In this document: positions 42,501 to 55,549 of the stretch, piece after piece
Layout of the letters: each line of letters opens with the position of its first letter
Numbering within the stretch: position 1 is the first letter of the stretch
Origin: Tupaia tana
Taxonomy: Eukaryota > Chordata > Mammalia > Scandentia > Tupaiidae
DNA: 64,000 bases
NCBI GenBank assembly: GCA_026018925.1
Contig: JAKSZU010000020.1
Location: 39,771,112 to 39,835,111, forward strand
Direction: 5' to 3'
Notes under the pieces: model-generated
The model's input: the letters and a program-made list of their open reading frames with translations, nothing else
Database searches by the model: none
What the model was told of the DNA's origin: nothing
Position numbers and translations under genes: made by a program

Positions 42501-42734
42501 CCCACAGCTCTACCTGGGGTCGGGGCCGGGCTCGCACCCTTCCCACCTAGTCCCGAGGCTCGGGGCGCCCACCGCTAAGCTGGGAGCCGAGTTCGCCCGG
42601 CCGGAGGCGGGTGGGAGACCCCTCGCGGGCGGCCGAAGGCGGAGCCGGAGCGTGGAGTAGTGTGCGTGCCCCTCCTCGGACCCCCGCGGCTCGGTGCGAG
42701 GAAGGTTCTGAGTGCTTTAATTTCTGTTTTAAAG

Positions 42735-42795
42735 GTAAAGTGGAATTGCATGGGAAAATCATGGAAGTTGATTACTCAGTCTCTAAAAAGCTAAG
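42735..42795 (+). CDS. IGF2BP2: IGF2BP2 coding exon 2 (continuation of RRM1)
   Basis: A 61-base exon that completes codon 60 as Gly and then reads KVELHGKIMEVDYSVSKKL plus the first two bases of the next codon (Arg expected). It supplies the beta4 part and end of RRM1. The acceptor is preceded by a pyrimidine-rich stretch (tttctgttttaaag/G) and the donor is AAG/gtaaat. The exon is short and would be missed without homology. The remaining IGF2BP2 exons (RRM2, KH1-4) must lie beyond the right edge, because no further exon is recognisable in the following 21 kb. Residue Met69, which I recall as a candidate internal start for a shorter isoform, lies in this exon; that point is memory, not shown here. 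Confidence 0.96.
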
Positions 42796-42799
42796 GTAA

Positions 42800-45700
42800 A
42801 TATACTTTGCTTAGTTTTTTTGGTGATTGGGCTTACGTATAAATGCAAACCCCTCAGCCTTTAAAAACGTGCTCTTACAGTTTTTTAAAAAAGCTTTGTT
42901 TTCCTACTGGAGATACATAGTTTAGAAAGTTACATTTTTTTTTTTTTTACTTTCATTATATAAGGTGTTTACTGTGCTTGGAAAATAATCTGGTGTCCAA
43001 CGGGGGTCGGGTTGGCAAACACTAGCTCCGTTCAGCTCGCTGGGACCGTTGGACTTGTTTATGGGATGTCGCGGCCCACCGCCCACCGCCCACTCCCCAC
43101 GCCCACCCCAGCCCGCTCCCACTCCCACCGCCGCCCCCGGCACCAGGGCTTGTCAAGACTTCCTGTGATATGTTCAGAGTAAATATTTACTGTGTCGGCT
43201 CAATTGCTTAACCAAACTTCGCGATTAATTACTTTTCTTTTTTAGATAGTTTTATGTTGAATAATAAAATAATTCAGTAAAGGGCCAATATTTTGCATAG
43301 CGTTCTAAAGAAGTAGGTTGTTTGGATTGGATGACAGTTTCAAAGCCAGGCTTTTTTAGTCACAGAGACTACTGAGTATTGGCTTCTGAGCACTTTGTTG
43401 TTGTCTTAAGGAAAGAGCGCTGCGAAATCTATAGTTCTGATGACGTGCACCCTGGTTCAAGAACCAGCAGACGTTTTCTGGAGGTCGCTGTTCTCCACAG
43501 TGATTTGCTAGCAAGGGAAGTGTCTGTCCCTGAGGAGAGAATGAAGGAGAACATCTTTGTTTAAAGTTTATTGTGGACTTTAAATTTGGGCCCTTTATTA
43601 CTCATTCTGATTTTCCCCCCTCTGTGTCCTAACTTAGTTTACATCCCATTCACATACATTTCTTCCTCATTAGTCATTAAGTAGCTGAATCAGACTCTTA
43701 CGACTGGTTCCCCACCTTTACAATTGCTGATAGTCTTGTAGCCGCTTAACCTGATTTTTACTGGGATTGAATAGATTTGAAAACAAATTACTCATTTTAT
43801 AAATGCTTAGATGAGTTGTTAAAGGAATTTAAAAAAAGTTATGTGCCATTTTCAGATACATTTTAATTTAACCATTATTTCTTTTGTTTGCAAGTGGCTC
43901 TGTCACATAGCAGAATACTACTTAGTACCTTTTCTAAGGAAAGAGATAAGAATTGTGATTTGTAACGCCATGAGTATTGTTAAGCTAGTTTTTCCCATAT
44001 TGGAAAAGATATCATGTGTAACCGGTGGGTTTTCAGTAAACATTATACTTTAAAATAATATTTTTTGCTTGAGAAGTCTAAGTTGAAGCTTTATGATATA
44101 TTAAGTATTCCTTGTAAGTTTAAGTCACTCATCTCACAACATTTGAAAATTTGATAAACATATTGAATAATGTTTGAGAGAACCATCTACAATATTTGAC
44201 ATACAGTATTTCAATAAATAACTGTATTGGCTGTATCTGTGAATCCTTTTGGGGGTTATAGTTAGTAACAAATCCCTGGAATTTTATCTTTGGTTAATTG
44301 ATGTTCCATCATTCCATATTGCAGTGTGGGTTATTTCATTTTGCAATGTAAGTGAAATATGACTTTATCTAACATTATTAACGTCTAAAACATCTCTCAG
44401 CTGTGCTCCTTTTTAAGTTTTTTTCTTCCAAAAGGCGGAGATTATTTGCTTTTAGCTGGAGTGTCATTTAAATAATTTTCTGTCTGTGTAAGAGTTCAGA
44501 ATTAAAAATACATCCCAAGTTTCTACTACAAGGTTAAAAGCAATCTAGGACCCATCTCTACAGCCCTCTTAGTCCCTGATTTCCTTGACTGTGAGGGAGA
44601 TATGAAATACCAAGGAGGGAGATTAAAATGTGCTCTGTATGATTCACTGCCCTGAAGATGTTTAACAGACCAAATACTCATAAGCTGCAGCTGTAGAGGA
44701 GTCGCTTCGTCTCCCATTGGGTGGTTTTAATTTTCTTTTCTCTCCTTTATTAGTTTAAAATGCAGACAGGAGCTACTTGCACTGCAGGCTAAGGGAGAGC
44801 GAGCTAGTGACGGGCTTGGGTCATGGAGTACTGAGGTGGGACTCCTGGGCTGGACAGTAGCATTCTGGTGCTTTCAGAAGCCAGGGTGCTGTGCTATTTG
44901 AAACCAAAGCATTTAGGTTATGTGGTGACTGTTTTGGTGTTTGTACGTTGCATTTCTATGAAAATTAACAAGTGAGAAGTAAATTTGTCAGCATTCAGTC
45001 AGTTCTACGTGGGTTTTGTGTTAGTTGAAGTGAAAAATGTGAAGAAAACAATGCATCCTCATTGCTTGCGTACTTAAAAATATGTAACAATTGAGTGCTA
45101 ATTTTCTTTACATTGGATTTTTTTTTTTTTATTTCTCAAGAATTGGTTTTAATAGTTACATCCCAAGTAGATTTTTTTTTAAAGCTGAGGATGGTCTGGG
45201 AGATGGTTTCATAACATTATCTTATGTTATGAAATGATCGGCATGCTATTTGCTTACCGATTGGCTCTTTTGTTAAATATCATTCTCAAATTATTTTATA
45301 TGTGTTACTGCAATAAACAGACTAGATACCAGTATTTTCTCAGGGTCACTCAGGAGTCGAAAACTTTTTTCTTTTTGCTACATGTCTCATTCTTATGAAT
45401 GCAAATTATTGTAATATAAGCCATGCATAAAGTATCTATTCCTCGTACTTTCAAAGTTGATTTTAGGCTCTGTTAAATACAAATATTGGGATCTTTTTAC
45501 TGTATTTATATTTCTTAGAAGTGTATGTTGGTCAAAGATTTATTAAAGAGGGAAAAAAAACCCAAGTAAACTGTAAAATGCTGTTAAATGTGGAAACTTC
45601 CTATATAGACATTTCATGTTTGGTGTTGATGAAGATTTTACTCACACTCACACACACACACACACACACTTATATTGTATAAATTGTTCTGAGCTGAGAC

Positions 45701-48700
45701 ATGCTAATTTGAATGTGCTTTTGTATCTAAAGTTGAATGATTCTGCGAGAAACAAAACTTTGAAAAATGCAATTTCTGCCCACTGGTAGGAAGTCACTGA
45801 GTGATGTTAGACTTGCTTGCACTGAGATGGTGTGAATACTATGAGGTAGTGTAGGAAAGAGCTATGAATTTGTCTTTCATGAGTTAAAAATCAGTAATTG
45901 TGTTCTCTCCAATGCAAATGAATGTGGTCTCCTATAGGAATGTTAAAGAAAACAGTATCTCAATTGTATTTTGCTTGTATGTACTACATTGTGTACAGTT
46001 GAATTAAATACCAAAAAAAAAAAAAAAAACCCAACCTCAAGCCCTCCCTGCAACAAAGGCTATTGCTACATCGATTTTTAATTTTCTAGAAACAGATGAT
46101 TTTATTAAGTTAAAATCATATGGTTGCCTCTTACTTGAAGAATTTGTTGAATTAAAAATTAATGCCTGGATTTAATGATAGAGATTCCATGTGAGGATAT
46201 AGCATATTAATATGAAATGTGTGATCTTGAACTATGAGGGTACTTTTGATTTGGCTTTGGGTATTCAGTTTTTCATTTTTAAAAAGTTAATTTTTTCATG
46301 TGATTCTAGGTAATACCGTAGAGAATTGCCCATTTTTGTCATCTCTAAGGGATAAGTATTAGAGTTAAAATAGAAACTATGAAGAAAAAAATCACTTGAT
46401 AATCTAGGTGATCATATAGGTTTGAAATTCTAGCTTACATTTATTAAAAGATTGGTCAGTTAATGTTTTCACATTGTTTAAATATTAAAAACCAGTGAAA
46501 TCTACAGATCAAAATAGATGTCATGGTTTGTTTTCTTCTCCAGTTAGCCACATACCTATCGATATTAAATTGCACTTTAACAGTTTGTAGCAGTGCTTGA
46601 TGCCTACATACCTGAGCATCAATTCTAAAAGCTGACTTGGTGTTACACAGTGCATTTGCCAAATTGTGCTTTTCAGTAATAGTAGTATTTCCTTGTAGTT
46701 GTCGTTGGGTATGAGGTGACTAGTTAGAGATGGCTCAAGGGTTTTATTTTTTATTATATTAATTTGAGATTATCACTAAATAGAGAGGAGATGAGGGAGA
46801 TTACTGATATTTGTGTAAAGCCTTTTATATATAAGAACCTCAAGTATGCTGTATTTTCTTTAAGAAAAATGCTTTTAACTTAAAAAAAAAATTTTGAAGC
46901 CAGGGATTCAGAACGAAGTGCATATTAAAATGAGCATTTCACTTTTATTTTGAGTAAACAACTGTTTGGGGTTTTTTTGGTGGTGGTTGCTTCAGTTTTC
47001 ACGTTCTGGGTGGAGGGAGCACGAATGATGCCGAGTTGTGCGAGAAAGGATGGTAAGTTGGACACATTTGCTAAAAGTCCCAAGAGCTATGAAAACCAGA
47101 TCTCTACAGGAACTATTTATACATATTCGATACTTTTAAACTTGCTAAATATTTGCGGTCTACAGCTGAATCACTCTTCCAAGTCTGTTAATGAAACCCT
47201 CAAAGTAGATGAGCAATTGGTCGGAGTTGTTAGAGGATATTATTTGAGCTAAGTTTGTCATCGCTCTGATTCAGTGGGGTGTGTTCAAGTGTGTGTGTTG
47301 TGGGGGACAGTAGTTTCAGACAGATGGTATCAGGAGGGAAGAGGAGGAGACCTTTAATTGAGCAACAGTTGCTGTGGGTTTCAGTCCTGACAAGACGAGT
47401 GAGAACAGCTAGATGGTGGAATCTTGGTGGCAAAGGGAATCAAGTGTGGTAACGGTTGCCCCGAGTGATAGGTCGCTTGTCGGCGGTTCACTTTGTGGGG
47501 GAAGCCAAGTCATAGGGTACTTGTCGTGGCTTTTTTAGTGATCATGCTGCTGGAAGGACTGTGCAGGGTAAAACCTAGCGTCTCTTCTTTTAGGGTGTAG
47601 AGATGTCCTTTCTCAGGAGGGAGTCGGTGAAGGCTCTGAGGATCTATACGCCACTTTCTAAATATTACAAAATTTAAGGTGTGAGTCTGTATTTTCATTT
47701 AGAAATTCTATACTTTGGAAAGCAATATATGTTACATAACATAAATATTGTCAGTGAATCTATTTCATTAGGGGAAGCATACTATAAGATGGTTTCTCGG
47801 GAGGCTGTTAAAAAGTTGAGTCGTAAGTTTTTAAATGTATTTATAAAAATTATATTTAAGTAACACAAGAATGTCTTCTGTGTTCTTTTTGGTGTTCGAG
47901 AGTGGTGGGATGTGGGTAGACCAATTTTTCCCTGCTTAGACTCTAAAACTTTTAGTCAAAAGAGTGATCTCTCAAAAGCTATAATTAACTTCTTACTATA
48001 AGGGATGGGAGAGTTTTGTTTAACAAAAACATGCCCAAATAATTTATTAGTCGACTTTTCTCCTTTTTACACTTAAATTCAAGTTCAAATTAGTTTGGGT
48101 AGTCATTCAAACAATGTCATCGACCAAATAATAGCAAATAAATAACAAACGCCTATTAATAAAGATAAGTCTTTCCTCCCATTTATCACCATTAAAACAT
48201 TTTAAATCTTTCACTTTATAATTTGACTTCATGCTTACAAACTTATAATTTTCATCTGGTGGCATGGACTGTATGGGTTCTATTTTGGGCAGCAAAATTG
48301 CAGAGTGCTCAGAGCATTATTTTTAAGGTTTTACTTTTCCTGTTTTGATCATGGACTTTAGTTTTGTCTCTCCATAAAATAGTGAAGGAAAATTATTTTT
48401 TCTTGCAGAAATGTTCAAATTCTGTTGCTTCGGCTGCCCAAGAGGTGGGAATACAATAACTATTTTTAAATTGGGTTTAGAATGTCATGGTGTATGGTAG
48501 ATGAGAGGTGGGGTGAGTGGGCCAGAGAAAGGGGTGCTTCTCCATTAATAGGAGGCGCTTAAATCCCAAAGCGAACCCCGCGCCCATGATTTATAGCTCT
48601 TTCTCCTCCCTAAGCCTCTTGTTTTCACCAAATAAGAAGTTTGCATTTTTGTTTGCTTATTCCTGGCTTTTCTGCTTATTCTTCTGTTCTTTACTTTATG

Positions 48701-49085
48701 TCTTAAGTGGTGAACATTAAATTAGGTTTTTCCCATTTTGTTTACTATCAAGGACATCTTATAAATAAAGTATGTTAATAAGCCGAATATAAGTGAAAAT
48801 TAAGATTTATGATGCCTGTTTTAGATTTTGTAATATTTACCTATATCAGAAGAAAAATTGCACTTACTGTCCAGGAAAATTAATCTGGAATCATAGCAAT
48901 GAGAATGATATTTATGGGGTTTTTATGTGGTTGTAGTCAGATAATTAATGTGTCCTAAAGAATGAATTTGCCCTAGGAGAAAGCATGCCTTTTTTTAACT
49001 TTTGTTTTAAATGTGATTAGAAAGTTTGTTTCATTCCATATGTTTTATACGTAAGTAGTCCATGTAGCATTTTCCCAGGAAGGTG
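42800..49085. other. SINE-free proximal part of intron 2
   Basis: About 6.3 kb of AT-rich DNA without any tRNA-derived SINE and with only a (CA)n tract (45641-45669). It may contain conserved regulatory sequence. I recognise no exon: open frames such as 46950-47252 are not supported. Confidence 0.6.
45641..45669. repeat. (CA)n microsatellite
   Basis: CA dinucleotide run in intron 2. Confidence 0.9.
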
Positions 49086-49089
49086 TGTT

Positions 49090-49335
49090 TTTATGTGCCT
49101 GCATCCTATATTCGTATAGCACGGATGCTGTTCCAACCTCTCATACACGAGTTCATTTGTTTTAAATAATAATTTTGTGAAGAAGATGGGATGATTGATC
49201 GTATCTCTATGTAAGCTGGGGAAACTCCGTCTCAGAGAAATATAATCATTTGCCTAAGGCCACACAAGTATTAATAGTAGAGATCGAACCTGGGTCTTCT
49301 GATTCACAGGTCAGCGTAGTTCGTTACATTGTCTT
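49090..49335 (-). repeat. MIR element
   Basis: GGGGAAACTCCGTCTCAGAG, TTGCCTAAGGCCACACAAG and GATCGAACCTGGGTCTTCTG in MIR order on the minus strand, nearly full length. Confidence 0.85.
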
Positions 49336-49589
49336 TTTGTTTAATGAAGAAGTCATCTGAAAGTGTTACAAGGGTCAAGTTCAAGGTGAATGGAAATAAA
49401 AATAGATCTGCGAATGGACTCTGCACTGATCTGGGCGTACTTTGGTAACTTCGTACTGTCCTTTGTTATTGTTTTTTAAGATAAAAATAATTAGAGACAA
49501 ACTGGTAATTTTAGTAGCAACATTCCCTCCTCTTTTCCTAGACAGATGGGGGGAGCGGGGCTGGAATACCTTAGGCAGGGTTTTTTGTT

Positions 49590-49815
49590 CGTTTTAGTTT
49601 GCGGTAGGGTCTGTATGCTCACTGGAGAGAGTCAGAGACAGAGGTGAGGAAGTACTGCCCAGGGGATATGGCTCGGCTGGAGTCCCTCCCCTCTATTTTC
49701 CTCTGGGGATTTTAGGCACACAGGCACATGTGCCCGGTGTGTCCGGGACTCACTGCACAGTCCACCCTTTGGGATCCAGCCACCTTAACCAGCAGGCCCC
49801 CTGGCTGGCCCAGCA
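49590..49815 (-). mobile_element. Old tRNA-SINE relative
   Basis: GGGTCTGTATGCTCACTGGAG, GGATTTTAGGCACACAGGCAC, TTGGGATCCAGCCACCTTAACC, CTGGCTGGCCC: old head variant. Confidence 0.7.
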
Positions 49816-51410
49816 AGTTGGTGTTTTTGCAGTCGTCACATTGTTCTTTTCAGCGGACTCATTCTCTGTGTTAGGAAATGGGACATTGCCCAGAGACATT
49901 TTCCTCAATATTGAGCCAGCTGGTTAGGCCGGGAGTTGTAGCCCTGGTCAGGACTGTGTCCTGTGGCAAATAAGTCTCTCCCAGGAATCGCTTGGGTGGG
50001 TTCTTCACAAGTTCCAGCCACCATTGCGGAGTCAGGACAGCGTTTGAGTTGAACTGTTTCCCTGGTCGGAACTGCGGCCTTTTCCCAGGTTTACCCAGGG
50101 CTGGCGTCTCTCTGCCCCACTGTCTGTGCAGAGTACGTCCTCACACCGGTGCTGTGGGGACGGCCGGACCTTGGTGGAGATGGCATCTCCGTGGGTCCGA
50201 GGGCTCTGAAGATGCGGCCCCTCGGAAACGAGCCCCGCGCCACTGCGCACGTGGGTCCCGCTGCCTCCCCCTCGGTTGCCGGCCTTTCCTGCATCCGTCC
50301 TCGGGCCCTCTAACCCTGGACTGCCGTGTTTATGGGGAGGGTAGGAGAGAAGGAATCACGAAGCCAGATAAGTAAATACGTGAAAAGGTGAAACGAGATT
50401 ATTTCCCCCTCCCCGTACATTTCTTCCAGGGAGTGCATTCTGGAGTGGGCGTTGCGTTCTCCACGGCACTCGGACTCCGAAGGTGGGGACGTGGAGGTGG
50501 CTGGTCCGGAGTGGCCGCCACACGCTGGCTCTGCCAGGCTTTCTAGGCCCTGTGTGTCCTCCCAGCCCGAGAGCGCGGCGACGTCAGACTCCGGACAGCT
50601 CCTTCCACCTGGTATTGTCAACCCCGTGGGAATGCAGTCGGGGCACCCCGCTGTAAAGTAGTGGTGACAGTGTAGTGGGTTACAGGGTACCTTGGAGTGT
50701 TAGCCACAGCTCAGAAGGACAAACAGAATTTACAGCCGCGCAGCAGAAAGGGAAGGGGCTGAAGTCTAGTTCCTGTCATTGAAAACCAGTGGGAAGGGCT
50801 GTAATGACAATTCAAGGGACTTTCTGGAAGTCGTCCTGCAGTAGAGGCATTCGTAATTACATGAAGCAAAAAAGGTATTTAAAAAAGTTACTGTGGTTGT
50901 AAGTTAAGTGTGAAAAATGTATATGTATGCAGTGTGGGAGAAGAGTCTGTACTCCGCGATTTTGCCCAGATACATTTTTTTTTTTTTTCAAATCCTCAAA
51001 AATACCCAGGCTTTTTTGCTTAGGACCTAGAACGCTGCACGGAGTTTGGCAAACTTCCACTTTTTCGCTCTATATTTTACAAAACGTCTATGGCTTGGGA
51101 AAAAAGCGTCTTACAAATTACTTTTTGTAAAATGGTTCATCTTATTAACACTAGCAAATTTTAAGCCTCTTTGACACATAGAAGAGTAAAGGCACGGGAG
51201 TAGAAAGCATGGCGGTTTTTTCACACGATACACATGCATCTTATACATTTGCAAAGATTTTTGTTTGTTTAGTAACAGGCCTTTTCTTTTTTTTCCCCCT
51301 TTTCCTTAATTGCCAGAGAAAAGCAGAGGGAATAGCATCCCCCGTGCAGCGTGGTTACTCTCAAACCCCTCCTCCTACATTTCTAATCTATTAGTGGCCC
51401 TTTGTTTTGA
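49816..51410. other. Unassigned intron sequence
   Basis: Includes a moderately GC- and CpG-rich part at about 50040-50660. No exon or repeat recognised. Confidence 0.45.
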
Positions 51411-51473
51411 ACTATAGCCAGCCATGTGGGATCCAGCCCCTTCACCACTAGGGCCACAGGGCTGGCCCTACAG
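51411..51473 (-). mobile_element. Old SINE head fragment
   Basis: ATGTGGGATCCAGCCCCTTCACC to CAGGGCTGGCCC. Confidence 0.65.
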
Positions 51474-53325
51474 GGCTTTAAAATATATTATCAATGAAAT
51501 GAGATCAATAAGAGGTTTGCATTTAAGTGTAGAGGTACTTTTTCGATAACACAATTTTGTGAAATGTATTATGAGTTAAAAAAAATCATTACTTTTCTCT
51601 ATCAGAAAATTCTAATAAAGCTTAGACTTTTAGTAGAAAAGACATTTTTATGCTTACATTGTATCTTTTTACTCTTTCTCTTCAAATATGAAACAAAGGA
51701 TTGGGCCTTCCGCGGATAGGTTAGGCTCCTACCACTTTATGAACTAGAGTATATTCTGAAAGAGCTCAGCGTGAGGACGGTCTGTCTAACTTCTCTTTGC
51801 ATTCTGTGGACATTTTTAATTTTAGTCCTTCCTGATCTTTGTGATTTCAACAATGCATACTTTAGATATCTTTCTTCATCGTGTGGATAGGGTTTTGAAG
51901 TAAAGGGCTTCGTGCCTCCTTATTTGAGAGTCAGATGTAGATGAAAACAGTTTGGCAGTGAGGAAAGTGCACCTTCACCTCTTCACCTACTGAGAAAGAA
52001 AGGAGGATGGAGGAGGCGAGGAAGGAGGGTGCCCTGCAGCTCGTGTGCGCTGAGGCCAGAGCACGTGGGGAAGAGACCGGCCTTCCCTGTGGGGTGTGCA
52101 AGGCAGCCGGGGTCCGCGGTGATAGCAGGGCCGGGAGTCTGGCAGGCTTGTTCTTCTCTTGGACACTGAAACCTCCGAGAGTGTGTGGCGGGCCTGCCTC
52201 ACAGCGAGCTTGGCCTTTCTGAAGGCCCCGCGGTGGCCACTTCCTCTCTCATTCTCCTGCCCGTCCGTGGGGATGGCTGGGACGCGCTGGCGGCGTGGTG
52301 CCTCAGTGCCTGCGTTGCAGCCTGTCTCCAGCCCGCTGCCCCCGCTGGCTGAGGTCTGGGGAAGCCCGGGTGTGTGCTTGCTCACAAGTTCCTGGGGATG
52401 TGCAGCAGACACGCGCCCCTCAGGACTGGGGTGAGACTTCGTATGTGGTTGAAAATTGGGAAGGGATTTCCCAGTGCTGAAAGTTGAGGTTACTTTTTCC
52501 TCCCCCCGACCCAGTGCAATCGTATTTATTTATTCTTTGTGAAGGGAAAACATCTTTAATGTTTTAAAAAACATCAAGTGTTAGGAAAAGAAATGGACGG
52601 ATGCACAAATAATCTGGCCTCTCTGTGGGTGCAGCAGAGCTCTTTCTCTTTCCCTTTAAACTGACAGTGACGACTGCGAGTCACGGACCCTGGACTGGGG
52701 AGCGAAGCCTTTTCAAACGCCCTGTTGTGCCACCGCTGGAGATGAAGAAGTAAATCAAGGATCTTTAGAAACCAAATTTTGAGCTCAGAGATTTCAAAAC
52801 GTAGGGTGTATTTTTCCATTAAGGACTGAAAAACAAAATACGAATTCCTTAATATTCAACTTTTAGCTGTTAATTCTTTTTGTCGTCTTAGCACATTTTT
52901 GTTTTGTTTTGTTTTTCCTTCAAAAAAATTCATGATGACAAAGGTGCTGGTTGCCCAATTAGTTGAGTTAAAGAATACAGAGATTTTCGAGTGTAAAGGG
53001 TCAGGAACAGGTGGTGGTTCTAATGTAATTATTTCTGCGCTGTGAGCCTTTTGCCAGGGAAGAGTGAGCTCCTTGGCTTTGGTGTGTGTGTCTGTTTGAT
53101 AATGGTTGCACAATAATCGTTGAGATACTGAAATTGACTTGTGGCTCTCGTTCCCATGGATCAATCGCAGCCAAGGTGTCTCTATCTGCCAGAGTCGTGC
53201 CTTTCTTCCCTGTAGTGGTGCCTTCCACGCTCTGCTCCGCAGAGCCCAGCATGCTGAGGACAGGCGGCTGGAAACGGAGTGATGTGTGTGCCACTCTCTG
53301 CCCACCTCGTAACCCAAAGGCACTG
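51474..53325. other. Unassigned intron sequence
   Basis: AT-rich with a GC-richer part near 52000-52440. No exon, RNA or repeat recognised. Confidence 0.45.
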
Positions 53326-53327
53326 CG

Positions 53328-53560
53328 CTTGGGGCCATCTGACAGCCTGGCGGTTAAGGCTGTCGGGTCCTGTGTGGCCGACTTCCCAGATAGAGGTCTG
53401 GGCCTGTCACACACGTGTGTGCGTGTCCAAAATCCCGAAAAGAGGGAGAAATCGAGGGGAAGCGATCGCACTGTGACCATTCCCCATGGAGGTTGCATTT
53501 TCACTTTTTCTGTCTGTCTCTAGTGAGTGCATGCACCCTCTGGCAAAATTTAAAAAGAGA
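53328..53560 (+). mobile_element. Old type A-like SINE
   Basis: TGGGGCCATCTGACAGCCTGG head, AAATCCCGAAAAGAGG body, GCATGCACCCTCTGGC end. Confidence 0.7.
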
Positions 53561-53630
53561 GAGAGGGGCACTACTTTTATTATTTTATATACTGGAATTC
53601 AGTGTAACGTTTGGTCTTAAAAAGTGGCTT

Positions 53631-53889
53631 GGGACCAGCAGTTAGCGTAATGGCTATGTTGCTGAACTCCCACGTAGTCAATCGCGGTTCTAGTCCCGGA
53701 CCGGCAGCTTAAACTCATGCCGGGCGTGTGTGCGTGTGCGCCCGTGTGCCCAAGATCCCGAGAGGAGAATGGAGAAGGGATTGCGGCATGGCCATCCCCC
53801 CGGGGGGTGATTTCCCGCTTTCTGTCTCTGTCTCTGTCTTTCTGGCGAGCACACGCGCCCTATAGCAAAAACCTCTCCAAAAACAAGAA
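53631..53889 (+). mobile_element. Type A SINE
   Basis: Target-site duplication AAAAAGTGGCTT at 53619-53630 and 53892-53903. Confidence 0.95.
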
Positions 53890-53908
53890 AAAAAAAGTGG
53901 CTTGATTT

Positions 53909-54095
53909 TTTTTTTTTTTTTTTTAATAATCCTTTTATTTAACTTTCTTTATTTTACTTTGACCAAGGAGGGACAGAGAGACAGACAGACAGAGACAGAG
54001 AAAGTGGGAAAGCAAGCTACCAGGCCTGAGACTTGAACTGTGGTCAGCCATGTGGGAGTCCAGCACTCTTAACCACCGCTCCGACCTGGTGGCCT
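53909..54095 (-). mobile_element. Type B SINE
   Basis: TTATTTTACTTTGACCAAGG, GAAAGTGGGAAAGCAAGC, head CGACCTGGTGGCC. Confidence 0.87.
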
Positions 54096-54099
54096 TGCT

Positions 54100-55188
54100 A
54101 ATTTCTAAATGTCTTAAGTATCCATTCCTACTGTATGTAATTCTGTGTCTGGGGACCATTCCTTGATTAAATCCTCCAGCAGATCCAGAAATTTCTTGAG
54201 GGACGTTTATGCCTGGTCTTTGTTATTTCTACATCTACTTCCTGTAGCATGGCCTATCATTCCTGTCACTTCTACTTTAGTAAAAAATGTTTCCTTTGCC
54301 AACTGCATGCCAGACTACTAAATGTATGGGTTTGTCTATAATCAGCAACAGAACGTTTGCCCTTCAGGGACTTTCTAGGGAGCCCCTTGGCCAGTGGCTG
54401 TGCTTCGGCTCTGGGCAGCCATGAGTCTGCTGAGTAAAGGGTCGTGGGTACAGTGACGCGGAACCTTCTCATTCACGAAGCTTTTGCTTGGTGAGGTCCC
54501 AGCAGCTTGGCCTTCTCCTCCTCCTTCAAGCAGAGCAGACCCTTTTAATCTGCCATGTGTAACGGAGTCCATGAACACAAAGTGATCTTCACAACTTTTT
54601 CAGCTGGTTAGAATGGATGCCCAACAGATCAGGTGCTGTTAGCCTTTATACTAAAGAACGCACCATTTTGCTTTATGAAGCACTTCCTCGTACGAGTCCT
54701 GTATTTGTAATTTTTGCTCAAAAACAGAGTATTGCTTTGAAAAAATAAAAATACTGTTCTCAGTGATTTCTTTCCCTATAGCCAACAGCTCTTGGGGAAT
54801 CTTAAGGGTCTTGGAATTTGCCTTTCTGTGCTGTTTAAAGAGCCCCACAGGTGGTTTGATGCCGAGCCAGAGACAATGCCTCCTCTCGATATTTCTCTCT
54901 GCCCCGTGCTCCATCACCCCACTTCCCACAGGTATTTCTTCCAGTACTGATGCTCTTACATCATGCACCCAACTTTTGCAGTAGGATTGTTACAAGAAAT
55001 TACCATCTAATTCATCAGGGTTCACACTGAGATTTGGACAAGGCGGAGCCCGCAGATGACATGAGTAAGTGGTGCAGGGTTTCTGGGACATCAGGAGAAG
55101 CAGCTATGAGTCAGCGCCAGCCAACTGCTGCCATTTATCAATGTAGGGACAATGTGCCCAACCTGATGGTTCAACAGAAGCCAGGAGT
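54100..55188. other. Unassigned intron sequence
   Basis: Nothing recognised. Confidence 0.45.
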
Positions 55189-55189
55189 C

Positions 55190-55398
55190 TATTTTTTTTT
55201 TTTTAAAGAATAACTTATTATTTTTAGAAGAATTATTCTTTTATTTAAATTTATTTATTTATTTACTTATTTTAATTTGACCAGAGAACAACAGAGAGAG
55301 AGAGAAAGTGAGAAAGCAAGCCGCCAGGTCCAGGACTTGAACTGTGGTTGGCCATGTGGGAGTCCAGTGCCTCTAACCACCATGCCACCTTCCAGCCC
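55190..55398 (-). mobile_element. Type B SINE
   Basis: TTATTTATTTACTTATTTTAATTTGACC, GAAAGCAAGCCGCCAGG, head ending GCCACCTTCCAGCCCC. Confidence 0.88.
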
Positions 55399-55404
55399 CT
55401 ATTA

Positions 55405-55546
55405 TTGTTATTTTTTAATTTGCCATAGGACACATATGAGAGAGAGAGGAAAGTGAGAAAGCAAGCTGCCAGCTCCAGGACTCGAACTGCAGTCAGCCAT
55501 TCAGTGGGAGTCCCGTGTCCAAGCCACCACACCACTTGTTGGACCC
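55405..55546 (-). mobile_element. Type B-like SINE
   Basis: GCCATAGGACACATATGAGAG (a type A-style end) followed by GTGAGAAAGCAAGCTGCC and head ACCACTTGTTGGACCC. Confidence 0.75.
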
Positions 55547-55549
55547 TGG

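Larger units (their letters stand above)
39890..42715 (+). promoter_or_regulatory. IGF2BP2: CpG-island promoter of IGF2BP2
   Basis: CpG dinucleotides are dense from about 39890 to 42715, against sparse CpG on both sides apart from young SINEs. Many GC boxes are visible, for example at 40528-40545 and 40945-40970. No TATA box was seen in the 300 bases before the start codon, which fits a dispersed, Sp1-type housekeeping promoter. The transcription start probably lies between about 40700 and 41000, but the sequence does not fix it. The island extends over 1.1 kb upstream of the start codon, leaving room for a divergent transcript such as the antisense RNA annotated next to human IGF2BP2; nothing here proves one. 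Confidence 0.85.
41228..42734 (+). other. IGF2BP2: IGF2BP2 intron 1
   Basis: The intron is 1507 bases with GT-AG ends, and nearly all of it lies inside the CpG island. It holds a C-rich stretch (about 41400-41880), a (GGC)n tract at 42271-42290 and one AT-rich block at about 42430-42500. No SINE or other interspersed repeat was seen. Long open frames here arise because GC-rich DNA has few stop codons. Confidence 0.9.

Noticed and set aside
46950-47252. 100-residue frame with a hydrophobic N-terminus resembling a signal peptide
   Set aside because: Single frame in AT-rich intron, no family resemblance, no splice or promoter context; the hydrophobic part is a T-rich stretch.
49990-50660. Alternative first exon of IGF2BP2 in the CpG-richer part of intron 2
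   Set aside because: CpG density is only moderate and no donor-linked frame matches IGF2BP2.
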